From NCBI GenBank assembly GCA_015227615.1, contig JAALGZ010000014.1, forward strand, positions 1,116,001 through 1,180,000: DNA of 64,000 nucleotides. Direction: 5' to 3'. The stretch is from Labyrinthula sp. Ha (Eukaryota; Sar; Bigyra; Labyrinthulida; Labyrinthulaceae). This document shows positions 25,701 to 35,653 of this stretch, piece after piece. Positions within the stretch are counted from its first letter, which is position 1. Each line of letters starts with the position of its first letter. A model generated the notes under the pieces. That model had not been told where the DNA came from, made no database searches, and saw only the letters and a program-made list of their open reading frames with translations. The position numbers were made by a program, and so were the translations under genes.

Positions 25701-26408
25701 TTAGGAGATATATTCTCACTGTTAAGAATAAGTCGATCAAATATACATAAAATAACTTTTTTACAACAGCAATAGATATCAAGGACTTACTGTTAATATT
25801 TCTTCGACTATAAAATACTCTTAGCTTAACATTTAAAGAATAAGTTCTATGTTTTGCTTACAATATGTATTTTGTTTAGATAAGTTGAACCTAGACTGCT
25901 CATGAACCGAGTAGAAAAAGTTTCGATTCTTTCAAGACTTCAATCAAAAGTTTTCAATACAACTCTTGTTTATGAATCAATACTGATAAAAACTATTTAG
26001 TATTGCGTTTAGAGAATACGAACGTATTCGTACTTAATATACAAACCGCAATACTACAAACAGACAGACTAGCTATTCTACAACCATAAATCAAAAGGTA
26101 GTTATTCATCGCAAACAAATGACAACAACTGGATTCAGTTGGTATATAAACCGAGATAAGCCTCACAGAGGTTAGAAATAACCCATCTGACCGGTATGTT
26201 CTTCACTATTGCAGGTGTTTAATGAGATATTTGTTAAATACGCAAATTGTAAGTTTATATTTTTCGCAGCTATGAGCAGAAAAAAACGAGTGCTGTGACT
26301 ATTATATGTTCGGAGAAGTTTTGCTTCACGGGAGAAAATAAAAGCTGTCTGTTTCGTCCGAATATAAATCTTATTGTAAACAGGGAGTTCAAAATAAAAG
26401 AAATAAAA
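22701..26408. other. Intergenic region without recognised genes
   Basis: About 3.7 kb. The longest open frame (138 codons, minus strand, 23529-23945) has no domain, mixed codons and no supporting signal, so I do not call it. No RNA gene or clear repeat seen. Confidence 0.5.
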
Positions 26409-26900
26409 ATGTCTGTTGTAAATCAATGTCTACTAATAAAGAATTATTCGCCTAATCTATTACAACTTGTTGCTAATGAAGAAATCTCTCTTCTAGAAGT
26501 TAAATGTGCTAAAATTTGGGAAAAAAGTTTGAAGAAAAAAAACAGTTTATCAAGAAGTAAACGAAGAAAGGACATAAATATAGAACACATCTCCACCTTT
26601 TCAGGTCGTTGGACAAGATTTGAAGAAGCTTTAGTGTTGAGACTGACTTTAGCTATGATAAATTGTGAACTGAAACAAATTTGTGAAGCTGCTAATTCTT
26701 TGGGTATTGACCGAAAAAATAGAGCAATAGATCATAAGTTAAAGAGAATGTTGGGTTTTAAAAACTGGAAGTTAAGAAATATTCTTTTGTTAAGAGAACA
26801 AATACAACTTATGATAACAGTAAGAGAAAGAGGAAAGTCAGTGTCATCTCTTTGGAATAATAGGATCGAAGAAGTGGCAAGAAGATACAAATTTAATTAG
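26409..26900 (+). CDS. Small Myb/SANT-like protein
   Basis: A 163-aa basic protein starting at MSVVNQCLLIKNY (26409); the frame is open further upstream but this ATG begins the hydrophilic, gene-like part. Around residues 65-115, GRWTRFEEALVLRLTLAMI and the following ICEAANSLGIDRKNRAIDHK resemble a Myb/SANT repeat: W-T-x-x-E-E start, a middle helix, and an A-x-x-L-G-x-x-R-x-x-x-x-x-x-K recognition helix. Only the first conserved Trp is present, so the match is partial. A nuclear DNA- or chromatin-binding role is the best guess. The next gene starts 251 bp downstream on the same strand. Confidence 0.5.
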   Translation: MSVVNQCLLIKNYSPNLLQLVANEEISLLEVKCAKIWEKSLKKKNSLSRSKRRKDINIEHISTFSGRWTRFEEALVLRLTLAMINCELKQICEAANSLGIDRKNRAIDHKLKRMLGFKNWKLRNILLLREQIQLMITVRERGKSVSSLWNNRIEEVARRYKFN

Positions 26901-27151
26901 AGAAAAACTTCAAAGCAAAAAGTGTATTGAAGAAACTCTGAAATTTAGTTTATGTTTGAATTATTAGTTGAAAGAGTGTTTATGTTATTTGTATATGTAT
27001 GGAAACACATATTTTTTGTATGTCTGGTAAACTTTCAATAGTTGGTTAAAAACTGTATATTTTTGTTTCATATAATTTATGCCCGGATTTAAATAGGAAT
27101 AAATTCTTACACAATAAAAAAAAAACACAGATAAATTCCCGAACAAATCAA

Positions 27152-27982
27152 ATGGAAAAATATAAAAAGAGTCAAATATCATCTCAGCCACCTATTATTC
27201 AAAGGAAAACTTCTACTTTTAAGTTTTCAACACTTTTGAAAAGTGATTCAAAAAGTACAGCTGCCGAACAAACTGCTTTATCGGATCTACCTAAAAGGAC
27301 ACGAACAAGACAAAAAAGTTTTCTTAGAAAACCTTCTTCTCTTTTAACACTTAGAATAAAAAAAGAACCTTTTGATTTTAGTGCTGGAGCAAAAGAAGTT
27401 GATAATGAAAAAGAAACAATACTTTTTTCTATACTTCCACCAGAAGGAAATGACGCAGTTCCAAAAGAAAAAATGCCAGAAGACCCTTTTAAATTAAGCA
27501 AAAATATAAAATATGATGAAAAAAATATTTTAGAGCAGAATAATAGAAAAACAAAATATGGAACAAAAAAGAAAAGTAGAATTTTAAAAGTTAAAGAAGT
27601 TTTAGAAAAAGAAGAAATGGCTGCTGGGAATATAAAAAAACACGAAACACGTCCAATTCAATTTTTAAAAACGAACGAAATAATAGACTTAGTTGCTTCA
27701 TTTCTTTTATCAAAAGAAACAGATAGAAGAAGAAAAGGTTCAATATTTTTTACTGAAGAGTCAATATATAAGTCAAAAGCAAAAAAACTATTAAAAGATA
27801 TGAACGAAGATATTAACAAGTTAGATGATTATTTAGAAAAAAAATATGATCTTTCTTTAACAATATATTATGAAAGAATAAAAGAAGCAGCAAAAATTAG
27901 AGTACATAGAGTTAATTCAATAGATCAGTTATTTATTGATGATATTTTAGATGAGTTAAGTGACGACGGAGTATCTCTTTAA
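27152..27982 (+). CDS. Unknown lysine-rich protein, 276 aa
   Basis: I do not recognise this protein. It is strongly basic and low-complexity in residues 1-160, then more ordered: FLKTNEIIDLVASFLLSKET and a predicted helical stretch near residues 205-255 (KKLLKDMNEDINKLDDYLEK), ending in an acidic tail (DDILDELSDDGVSL). There is no signal peptide or membrane segment. The long uninterrupted frame, A/T-ending codons like those of neighbouring genes, and convergence with the next gene only 9 bp away support a real gene. Confidence 0.65.
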   Translation: MEKYKKSQISSQPPIIQRKTSTFKFSTLLKSDSKSTAAEQTALSDLPKRTRTRQKSFLRKPSSLLTLRIKKEPFDFSAGAKEVDNEKETILFSILPPEGNDAVPKEKMPEDPFKLSKNIKYDEKNILEQNNRKTKYGTKKKSRILKVKEVLEKEEMAAGNIKKHETRPIQFLKTNEIIDLVASFLLSKETDRRRKGSIFFTEESIYKSKAKKLLKDMNEDINKLDDYLEKKYDLSLTIYYERIKEAAKIRVHRVNSIDQLFIDDILDELSDDGVSL

Positions 27983-27991
27983 CCTAACAAA

Positions 27992-28786
27992 TTAAATTAT
28001 ATCATCAACTTCCAAATCTTCTTCAACTACAACTTGACTTTTCTGCTTTTTTTCTCTTTTCTTTGTTTTTTCATTGTACATCTTATTTAAATAATTTCCA
28101 CTTGGTTGAAATATTGATTTTACCCTATCTTTTGAAGCTATTACTTTATCTAGATATAAACTATTTGGTCGATCAATATGTTTATTCACTCTTTCATTCT
28201 CCATAAACTCTGCATCTCCATTTCTTTCGTCACTATGATGGTGTTTCTTTTTTTTACTTTTATGTTTTCTCTTTTTTTTCTTTCTTTTTGATTTTTGTCT
28301 TTTTGGTGTAAAAACTTCCTCAGCTGTTTCACTTTCTTCTGGTGTAGAAATTAAATTCATAGGAGGTTCAGAAGATGGTTCAAGTTCAGAACTTCTTGCA
28401 GGTGCAAATATTTCTAAATGAAGTTGATCTTCTTTTGCTTTATTATTTACTTGGTTTTCTAAAGAATTTGGTGCACTCATGCCTAAACTATTCTGAGTTT
28501 GTGTTTCTGCTGGTAATAAAATAACAGGTTGGAGTTTTGCTGAGTTTATATTTCTTTCTTCTATTGGTTGATTACCTTGTTGATCAAGTGCTAAACCTCT
28601 CTTCTTTAACTTTTTCTTCTTGCGTCTTCTTTTACAATAAATAAAAAGAAGAGAGGAAACTAATATAAATATAAAACCACCTACCCCTGCAACCACAAAT
28701 ATAAACTCATCTGAATTTATAAAATCATTCACTTGTAATTTCCGTAAGTTTGACATTCTCACCCTCCTTTTTCCAGAAGGGAACAC
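27992..28786 (-). CDS. Single-pass membrane protein with long basic cytosolic tail
   Basis: 264 aa, or 254 aa if the second ATG (MSNLRKLQVND, 28756) is used. A short N-terminal part precedes one membrane helix (about residues 29-50, FIFVVAGVGGFIFILVSSLL), followed at once by a stop-transfer cluster (CKRRRKKKKLKKR). The roughly 200-residue tail is disordered, with Pro/Ser/Glu stretches and a run of Lys, Arg and His (KRKKKKRKHKSKKKKHHH). No extracellular domain and no known family. The gene at 39.6 kb has the same layout (short N-terminus, one helix, long charged tail) without clear sequence identity. A perfect copy of the 13-nt upstream motif lies 205 bp before the ATG. Confidence 0.7.
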   Translation of the reverse strand: MFPSGKRRVRMSNLRKLQVNDFINSDEFIFVVAGVGGFIFILVSSLLFIYCKRRRKKKKLKKRGLALDQQGNQPIEERNINSAKLQPVILLPAETQTQNSLGMSAPNSLENQVNNKAKEDQLHLEIFAPARSSELEPSSEPPMNLISTPEESETAEEVFTPKRQKSKRKKKKRKHKSKKKKHHHSDERNGDAEFMENERVNKHIDRPNSLYLDKVIASKDRVKSIFQPSGNYLNKMYNEKTKKREKKQKSQVVVEEDLEVDDII

Positions 28787-28990
28787 GAAGACAATATTCT
28801 TTACTTGTGTAGTAAATGTAGTAAGTTAAATTTCTCTCACACAGGGTAAATTTTAATCAATCGGCAATCTATTCTTATTTCTTAGACTTTCCAGCTTATA
28901 TTCACGAGTTTATCGGCAAAAATGAACACTTCCCAATTCCTTCGCGCGGCACTCTGTTTAACCCTTTTAGTTTTCTTAAACTGTGTCAGT

Positions 28991-29004
28991 ATTTTGGGCA
29001 ATTG
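28991..29004 (-). promoter_or_regulatory. AATTGCCCAAAAT upstream motif, copy 1
   Basis: The plus strand reads ATTTTGGGCAATTG; in the sense of the gene ending at 27992 it is CAATTGCCCAAAAT, about 205 bp before the ATG. The same 13 bases occur, gene-sense, upstream of the genes at 33443 and 35536. Being much farther from its ATG, this copy could imply a longer 5' UTR. Confidence 0.45.
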
Positions 29005-29282
29005 TCTTAATTCAATCTAGTAACAAATTTGTTCATATTTGGTAATAATCCCGATTTCTTTCGTACCACGAAAAATAGACAGAGAAAGTTAAATCACAGA
29101 CATACTCAAAACTTTTGCTTGATACTTAAGCTATCTAACCTGTACTACAGGATATGAATAGACACTCTACCATACGCTAACTTTTCTTAAGATCAGGTAG
29201 TGCTATAGAGAATAGGAAAACAGTTTAGGAACTAAAAAATGAACCTTTAATCAAAAGCCAATTCGTCATAACTAGAGGTGTG

Positions 29283-29690
29283 ATTTCATAAGAATTATCA
29301 ATAATAATTTGATTATTATTTTGATTCTGATTATCAGAAAAAGAAGGTGAAATTTGTTTTAATTATCAACTGATATTCAATATTGTGATGGGTTCTACGA
29401 CCCTGTCTTAAATTGCCAAAAATTACTTACCTAGTTATTATATCGCATGAAAACCGTTATAAACTAGCCACACGACATGGGAATTATCCATTAATAGGGT
29501 GTGGTTCGGCAATGTGGCCTAATTTATTACTGATCATCAATAGATGATCAGTAATCAAAACTAATGGTTGAGGAACTACCAGAAACAATCAACAAGAAAA
29601 ATATGAGGAAAATTCTTATTGAAAAAAAGTCAAGAAATCAAATTCCATCCCTAGTTACAACTGGCTTTTTCCTAATATCCTAGCTCATCA
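29283..29690. mobile_element. MITE-like element, copy B
   Basis: The left end 29288-29334 matches the complement of 62731-62777 (copy C) at 43 of 47 positions. The right part 29568-29680 aligns with copy A's right flank (shared TCAACAA-GAAAA and AATGGTTGAGG/AATGGTTAGGG). Just inside it, 29526-29538 and 29543-29555 form a perfect 13-bp hairpin with a 4-base loop. The bases before it (ATGTGGCCTAAT) match copy A's GGTGGCCTAAT. No coding capacity. Limits are approximate. Confidence 0.6.
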
Positions 29691-32600
29691 TAATAATGAA
29701 AATAAGATCTCTCCAGATTATTTTTACTGACCAAAATGATGCATTTTTTTCATTGGTTTAGTTTATTTGTTATTGCTCTCTCTTTTGTCATTGTCCGATA
29801 AGAAAGCTTGTCATAGCATGAGGGTTTTTCTGTTTATTCAAGTGATGACTAGCATATAGTTTGAAAAACATTGGAAGAAAAATGTGAGATTCTGCCAAAC
29901 ATGTCAACTGGTTTTATCTCTCTCGAAAATTTTCTTCCTAGGTTCTGCAGTAGGAGGAGATATCACTAGTTTTCCTGCAGAGTCTTTCCTGTTCTACTTG
30001 TTAGTTTCCTTTGTTTAACAAGGATATCTGAATTTAGCTCAATGACATCGAAGTTAAGGCTTAACTTTACTTTCCTTAAGGCTTAATTGGAAATGAATAT
30101 AGGCCTCCAAAGGTATATTTCTCAAGTTTTGAACATTTAATTTCATCAGTGCTCAGTTATTGATTCTCTAGTAGCAAAGAGCTGCGTTCACCTCAGCGAA
30201 ACATGCTAGCTATCTAATCCCAATTTATTAACTTCTTTGAGACTAGTTGTTATGGTTTAACTAGCTTGATTTCCCCTGTGGAACATAGCTCGCTTCAGTA
30301 ATAACACTTTCAATCATAATCTTGGATGAAGTTTCATATGAGAACTCTCTAAATATTTTCCCAAGCGACGATGGTTCATCCAAACATAGTAACAAGCCTA
30401 GACACAGACGTCCATATGCTATAAGCTAAAATTTGTTTTTATTAGGGGCAGCTTTTTCTGACAACTGCAAGGATCTATTCACACTGAAAGACTGATTTCA
30501 CTAGTTAAATATTTTCCCTTCGCATGCAATGGTTCTTCCATGTCATTGATTCCACGTTGAGTTCACTTCAGCTCTTCTCCTCAACTTCATAGAAAGAAGA
30601 GAAAGGTTTTCTAGAAAAAAATAGAACTAAAGATATATATTGATCTAAAAACTATCTGGACTAGTATTTAATGTCTTCCTTTGCCTGGGAGAAATTTGAG
30701 CTAAAGGAAGTATTAACAAGAATCTAGGTTTATATTCAGAACATCGTTCCGATATCATGTATCCGATAAACCATTTCCTTTAAAAAATTTTAATATGCTT
30801 TACCCATAAACATCCTACGACATAATGCGTCATTGATGTTTTCACTCAGTAAATTTTTAGGTTATGATAAAGTACATAGATTTGTACTGTGCGTCGCTAG
30901 GATAATAACCCGCTTCACAGTCACTTTTTAATTATATTAATACAATAGAAAAAGAATAACATAAGGATTCACATATATGGTACATACTCTTCTTTGTCTT
31001 ACTAACTGATTCTTCGGCGTAACCAAGCAGGAAAACAAACGGAAATGACATTTGCCAACGAGCCATTTCAACATACTCACATTGCCAGTTGATGGTTTGA
31101 TTCTTGTTTAATTTGTACCCAGCCTTTCAAAATCGATATATGCGGGTAAAGCAATTGCGAGATTTGCTATCTTACTTCTGTGGATAAGATTATGTGTACG
31201 CTATGATGGCCCTTTCTGTAATACCATTCGTAATACTAGTTATGAAAAAGAAAATGCTTGCTGTTAATCATTTGTTGGTGCGCTATCAAAGACTAAGCCA
31301 ATTTAAACAGAACTTAGATTCTTCTTAATAAAGTATAACCTTTCCGAGAAAGCGACAATTAAGTATGTAGGTTAAAGTTGTTTCAACAAAGTGAATAGAC
31401 AATTTTGGTCATTTTTCGGTACTTTAAGTGCTGAGGTTTCTGCCCTTTGTAATACATTCTAAGATAATCCGTTGGATAAACTCTTCATATCAATGTGTAA
31501 GATATGAAGCGAGTTCAATGCTTACACGAGCTCATACTGAAAAATAATGTATATATTTAAATTTGACTCTCCTACACTCATTGCTAATTTTAATTAGTCT
31601 AATACGAGTAGTTCTGATTTTTACTGCCATGAAAAGTTCCTGAAGCTATACTTCTTCTTACTATTACTAGAACTTGAATGCCTAAAACGCTCCGAGGGAT
31701 GTCTTAAAATGGTGTAAAATACTAGTGAAATGCTAAGCAGTTATTTTTGAGTTTAACTTAATTTATAATAGTGCGAGTATAATATTTGAAGGTGATCATA
31801 CAGAGGTTCTGCAAGGGAAACATGCTCTGACTGTATATCACAATCTAAATCGAGAACTTCAAAACATTAAATTTCCCGAACAATGAATAGTTCAGCAGCA
31901 TAAACTCTAAACGCTTTATTATTATCTCTAGCAGCCATAACCAAGCTACCATTTCTAAGTACTAGTATGAAGCTTCTGTTATCTGTTCAGAATAATATTT
32001 TTTTTCTCTATGACGCATTCGTTTTCGATAGTACCTCTTATTTTAGGATATACCTTGACCATGCGATGAAAAAATCATAGTTACAATCATCCAGGTATTA
32101 GGTGCAGGTATTTCTGAAATATTAGCATGAACTCAGTAGAAATACTAAGATCAGATTGTGCAAACTCTATCCTAGTATCAACCTTACTGCTAAATTCATT
32201 TTTCCTGGTAAACGTGATTCTCTGGATGAATGTGACTATTATACGGGAGATAGCATTATGCTTATTGTTATTTATAATGAAAAGAAAAGCAATTTAAAAT
32301 TGTCAAGGTTCGGATGGATGAAATCAAAGAAACAAGTTTAACTTTATTTTTTATTTCTCATGATGTCTTCGAGGTTATATGCTTCCAAAATACGGAATTT
32401 AGGTCCTGAGTGCATTACAAAACTGTTTTAGTAAAGTAATTGAATTTGATTCTTTACTTAAATGTTCAAGCATAAATACTATACCCAGGTTTGGTGGCTA
32501 ACAAATATTAACTAAATCTCTTACCTTCGTAAAGGTGTTCAAATTCAGGCAATAGGTCTCATATCCCGACCAATAATTGTTTTACTTGCCAATTCAAAAC

Positions 32601-33405
32601 TATAAAAAATCAAAATGTAGATAAATTTGGAGCTTTTAAATTATTCTTTCTAATTTTCAGATAGAAGTTAAATTGTGTACCGAAGCATAATTTGATTAAT
32701 ACTTAGCAATAGCTTCAGATAGGTGTATCGTTTGAGTTTATTATGATATACCAAACCACATTTAAGAATTCGAAGTCTGCCTTAAGTGACACAAAGGATT
32801 TTCCCAACAAGCTTGCGTTATTTTTTCATATCACCATGAGTATCATTTGAGATTTTGGCCATATGACCCGCCTTGTTGTTCGTCTCGATACCTTGTTCCA
32901 TGAACAACATCGGAGATAAAACCTACTATGGGGAAATATACTACAAATACCTTCTATTTGATTGAAATTCCTGGGTCATGTGGTCCATTTGACATTCTTT
33001 TTAAACGGCGCAAAAATAGTTTAAAAAACATATGTGCAATATTTCGCTTGGTCATATGGGTAACTATCATATGAGTTGGTATGATATATAAAAACAATTC
33101 AAATATCATTTGAGGAATACTAAACTTTGAGAAACAAATCAAGATGCAATACTTATGCTAATATCCTTTGAATTTTTAAAATTTTTCCTAAAACGGTACA
33201 CCTAGCTTCAGATTAGAATATGGCCAATGAACATATCAAACAAGATACAAAACTTATTTCTTGAAAAATTTTTGGAGTATATGAAAGAAATAACACTTAT
33301 ATATATATATATATATATATTACTTTTAGTTCAATTATTTCTTTAAATTTGATATTAGGTTTTGTAGATTGCAGTAAATTAAGTTATAATTTAGTATAAA
33401 GCAGT
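29691..33405. other. Intergenic region without recognised genes; AT microsatellite near the end
   Basis: About 3.7 kb. Open frames are short and unsupported. A pure AT dinucleotide run (33298-33320) sits about 120 bp upstream of the fucosyltransferase-like gene. No RNA gene seen. Confidence 0.55.
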
Positions 33406-33418
33406 AATTGCCCAAAAT
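33406..33418 (+). promoter_or_regulatory. AATTGCCCAAAAT upstream motif, copy 2
   Basis: Gene-sense copy ending 24 bp before the ATG at 33443. It is identical over 13 nt to the copies before 28786 and 35536. Its closeness to the start codon suggests a core-promoter or initiator-like element with a very short 5' UTR, or a site in the leader; this is inference. Confidence 0.5.
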
Positions 33419-33442
33419 AGTAGATATAGTGTCTGAAAAGAA

Positions 33443-34630
33443 ATGAAACAATTCAATTCACCAAAGACAAAATTAGTATTCTTTTGTCTCATAATTTTTG
33501 GTTTAACAATTCATATCAATCCAGAAAATGCAATTTATACTTTTCAAGGAAATATAACAACGATTTCAGATGACAAGACAACCATAATACCAAATATACT
33601 TATGAAAAATCAAATGTCCATGGAAAGAGCAGAACTTCAAGTAAGAAAAAATTCAACTGGAAAGTTTTTTGTATATCAACCAAGTGGAGGATGGGGTAAT
33701 CAAATAATAATACTTCTCAATGCAATAACAGCTGCAAATTCTATGGAAAGAACACTTATTATTCCTCCTGTCTCTCCTCATGCTTTTCTATATTATGGAT
33801 ATAATAAGTTTACTGCAGAAGAAATGGCACCAATGGATATGATAGTTGATATTGAATTATTAGAAACTGCTGTAGATAAAGGAATATTATTTTGGAATGA
33901 GACTTTATTTGAACTAACTGAGTTTTGGAAACATAAAAGTTGGAATATATTTTCTAAACCTAGATATAATCCACAAGATAAAGAGAAGAAACATATTTGG
34001 ACATGGACGAATACTTTAATACACAGAAAATGGTCTAAAATTGAGGATGATGTTGTATTTTGGAATAAAGATGGTATGTGGCTATGTTGTAGTCCTCATA
34101 TGCCATATATTTCCAACGTAGGGTTTAATCAAGAGTTTAGAAAAGTGGCTTATCTAATAGGAAAACAACTTGAACAAATGTCAAAAAAAAACTTTCAAAA
34201 TAAAACTGACTTATCTTTGAATTTTAATGCTATACATGTACGTAGAGGTCAAGGACATATTAGTAAAGACAGAAGAACAGTAGCAGGATATATAGAAAGT
34301 CATGGATTAGCAAGTTGGGAGAGAGATGTTGTTTTGTATATTGCAACAGATACACCTGATAATAGAAAGAACTGGTTTCTTCCATTTGTACAAGAGTTCT
34401 CTTTTCAAAAAGTTTTATTTTGGGAAGATTTATATAATCTTCCAAAAGTAAAAGATACTGTTGAACAACTTGTATCAAAATTTCATCCAAAAATGAAAAG
34501 AGATATTGAAGGATTTATAGAACAGCTGATATGTTCATATGCTTCAAAGTTTGAAGGTTCAAGAGCATCTACTTTTTCTGTTGCTATACAACGTTTCAGA
34601 AGAAACTCACAACTTCTTGAAATAAAATAA
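33443..34630 (+). CDS. GDP-fucose O-fucosyltransferase-like glycosyltransferase, paralogue 1
   Basis: 395 aa. A type II signal anchor (about residues 10-24) suggests a Golgi/ER lumenal enzyme. Motifs fit the protein O-fucosyltransferase (GT-B) superfamily: YQPSGGWGNQIIILLNAI (residues 78-95, nucleotide-sugar side), IHVRRGQGHISKDRR (264-278, the HxRRG-type catalytic loop), LYIATDTP (298-305) and FEGSRASTFS (370-379). Acceptor and donor cannot be read from sequence; fucosyl transfer is a family-level inference. About 60% identical by eye to the gene at 58184. Its stop is 9 bp from that of the convergent dehydrogenase gene. Confidence 0.75.
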   Translation: MKQFNSPKTKLVFFCLIIFGLTIHINPENAIYTFQGNITTISDDKTTIIPNILMKNQMSMERAELQVRKNSTGKFFVYQPSGGWGNQIIILLNAITAANSMERTLIIPPVSPHAFLYYGYNKFTAEEMAPMDMIVDIELLETAVDKGILFWNETLFELTEFWKHKSWNIFSKPRYNPQDKEKKHIWTWTNTLIHRKWSKIEDDVVFWNKDGMWLCCSPHMPYISNVGFNQEFRKVAYLIGKQLEQMSKKNFQNKTDLSLNFNAIHVRRGQGHISKDRRTVAGYIESHGLASWERDVVLYIATDTPDNRKNWFLPFVQEFSFQKVLFWEDLYNLPKVKDTVEQLVSKFHPKMKRDIEGFIEQLICSYASKFEGSRASTFSVAIQRFRRNSQLLEIK

Positions 34631-34639
34631 ATAAACTTA

Positions 34640-35536
34640 TTACTCTTCTAAATATTTGAAAACAACTCCAAAATCTTTACTCTTCATATCTTCTCTGGAA
34701 GATATTTCTTTATATACTTTATCCACAAGTTCTCCTAAAATGAACTGAGCATTTACTTCTTTTCCTGCCTTAATAGCCAATCCAAGATCCTTACTCATCA
34801 ACTGGCTACCAAATCCCCCTTCAAAGTTATTTGCACTTGGAACATTGTCCATTGAATCAGGAACAGGACTATACTTATCAGTAACCCAACAGTGTCCAGT
34901 ACTTGCATTTATTAATTCCCGCAACTGAAAAACATCTACTCCAAGTTTCTTACCAAATGTTAATGCTTCACTTACTCCTATCATCTGAATCCCAAGAAGT
35001 AAGTTATTAGCTAGCTTAGCTACCTGTCCATTACCAGAACTTCCGACATCAAATATATTAGCACCCATATGTGAGAGTAAACTCGTTCTTGCTTTTTCTT
35101 TAAAAGAATCTTCTCCTCCTAGCATAAATGTTAACGTCGAGTTAATAGCGCCATTTACTCCACCAGAAACAGGGGCATCAATAAAAGGGAGAGTTTTTGA
35201 AAGAGAGCGTACAAGTAGAGGAGAAACAGTACTACAATCTACGCACAAATCAACAGAAGACTTGTCCACTTTTGAATATAGATCAGCCACTATAGCATCA
35301 TTGGGAAGCATGGTGATCACCCGTTTCGCTCCATCAAGGGCTTCTTCAACGCTCTTACACGGCTGGATTCGGTCAGAAACTTGTGCTGATTTTCCTACGA
35401 CATCTTGATTCTGGTCAAAAACTTTAATAGTTAGACTTGATTTCTCTACCAAGTTTTTCATCATTGGAAATCCCATATTTCCAAGTCCAACAAATGCACA
35501 TGTTGAAAACTTTCTTGATACTTTTTGAATGAGCAT
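34640..35536 (-). CDS. 3-hydroxyisobutyrate dehydrogenase, probably mitochondrial
   Basis: Oxidises 3-hydroxyisobutyrate to methylmalonate semialdehyde with NAD+ in valine breakdown. 298 aa, normal for the family. The first 12 residues (MLIQKVSRKFST) are basic and hydroxylated, like a mitochondrial presequence. Then come the Rossmann motif FVGLGNMGFPM, the substrate motif DAPVSGGVNGA, and GNGQVAKLANNLLLG with the catalytic Lys. The last part covers the all-alpha domain. A single exon starting at ATG 35536. The family also includes glyoxylate/succinate-semialdehyde reductases, which cannot be excluded. It diverges from the gene starting at 35654, leaving a 117-bp shared promoter region. Confidence 0.9.
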   Translation of the reverse strand: MLIQKVSRKFSTCAFVGLGNMGFPMMKNLVEKSSLTIKVFDQNQDVVGKSAQVSDRIQPCKSVEEALDGAKRVITMLPNDAIVADLYSKVDKSSVDLCVDCSTVSPLLVRSLSKTLPFIDAPVSGGVNGAINSTLTFMLGGEDSFKEKARTSLLSHMGANIFDVGSSGNGQVAKLANNLLLGIQMIGVSEALTFGKKLGVDVFQLRELINASTGHCWVTDKYSPVPDSMDNVPSANNFEGGFGSQLMSKDLGLAIKAGKEVNAQFILGELVDKVYKEISSREDMKSKDFGVVFKYLEE

Positions 35537-35653
35537 TATATCTTTATCAATTCAACTTGACCGTTTATTAAGTAAATTTTGGGCAATTGAGAAGAAAAAG
35601 AAATAAAAAACAAAGACAAACAAAAGAAATTGAGAAATTGAGAAACTGAGAAA
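35537..35653. promoter_or_regulatory. Short divergent promoter with AATTGCCCAAAAT motif, copy 3
   Basis: 117 bp separate the ATGs of the dehydrogenase (minus) and the membrane/coiled-coil gene (plus). ATTTTGGGCAATTG at 35576-35589 is the third exact copy of the 13-nt motif. It reads CAATTGCCCAAAAT in the sense of the dehydrogenase, 39 bp before its ATG. The rest is a purine-rich run with repeated GAGAAA/GAAATTGAG words. Confidence 0.5.

Noticed and set aside
33298-33320. AT dinucleotide run as a promoter or origin element
   Set aside because: A simple microsatellite is expected in DNA this AT-rich; no other evidence for function.
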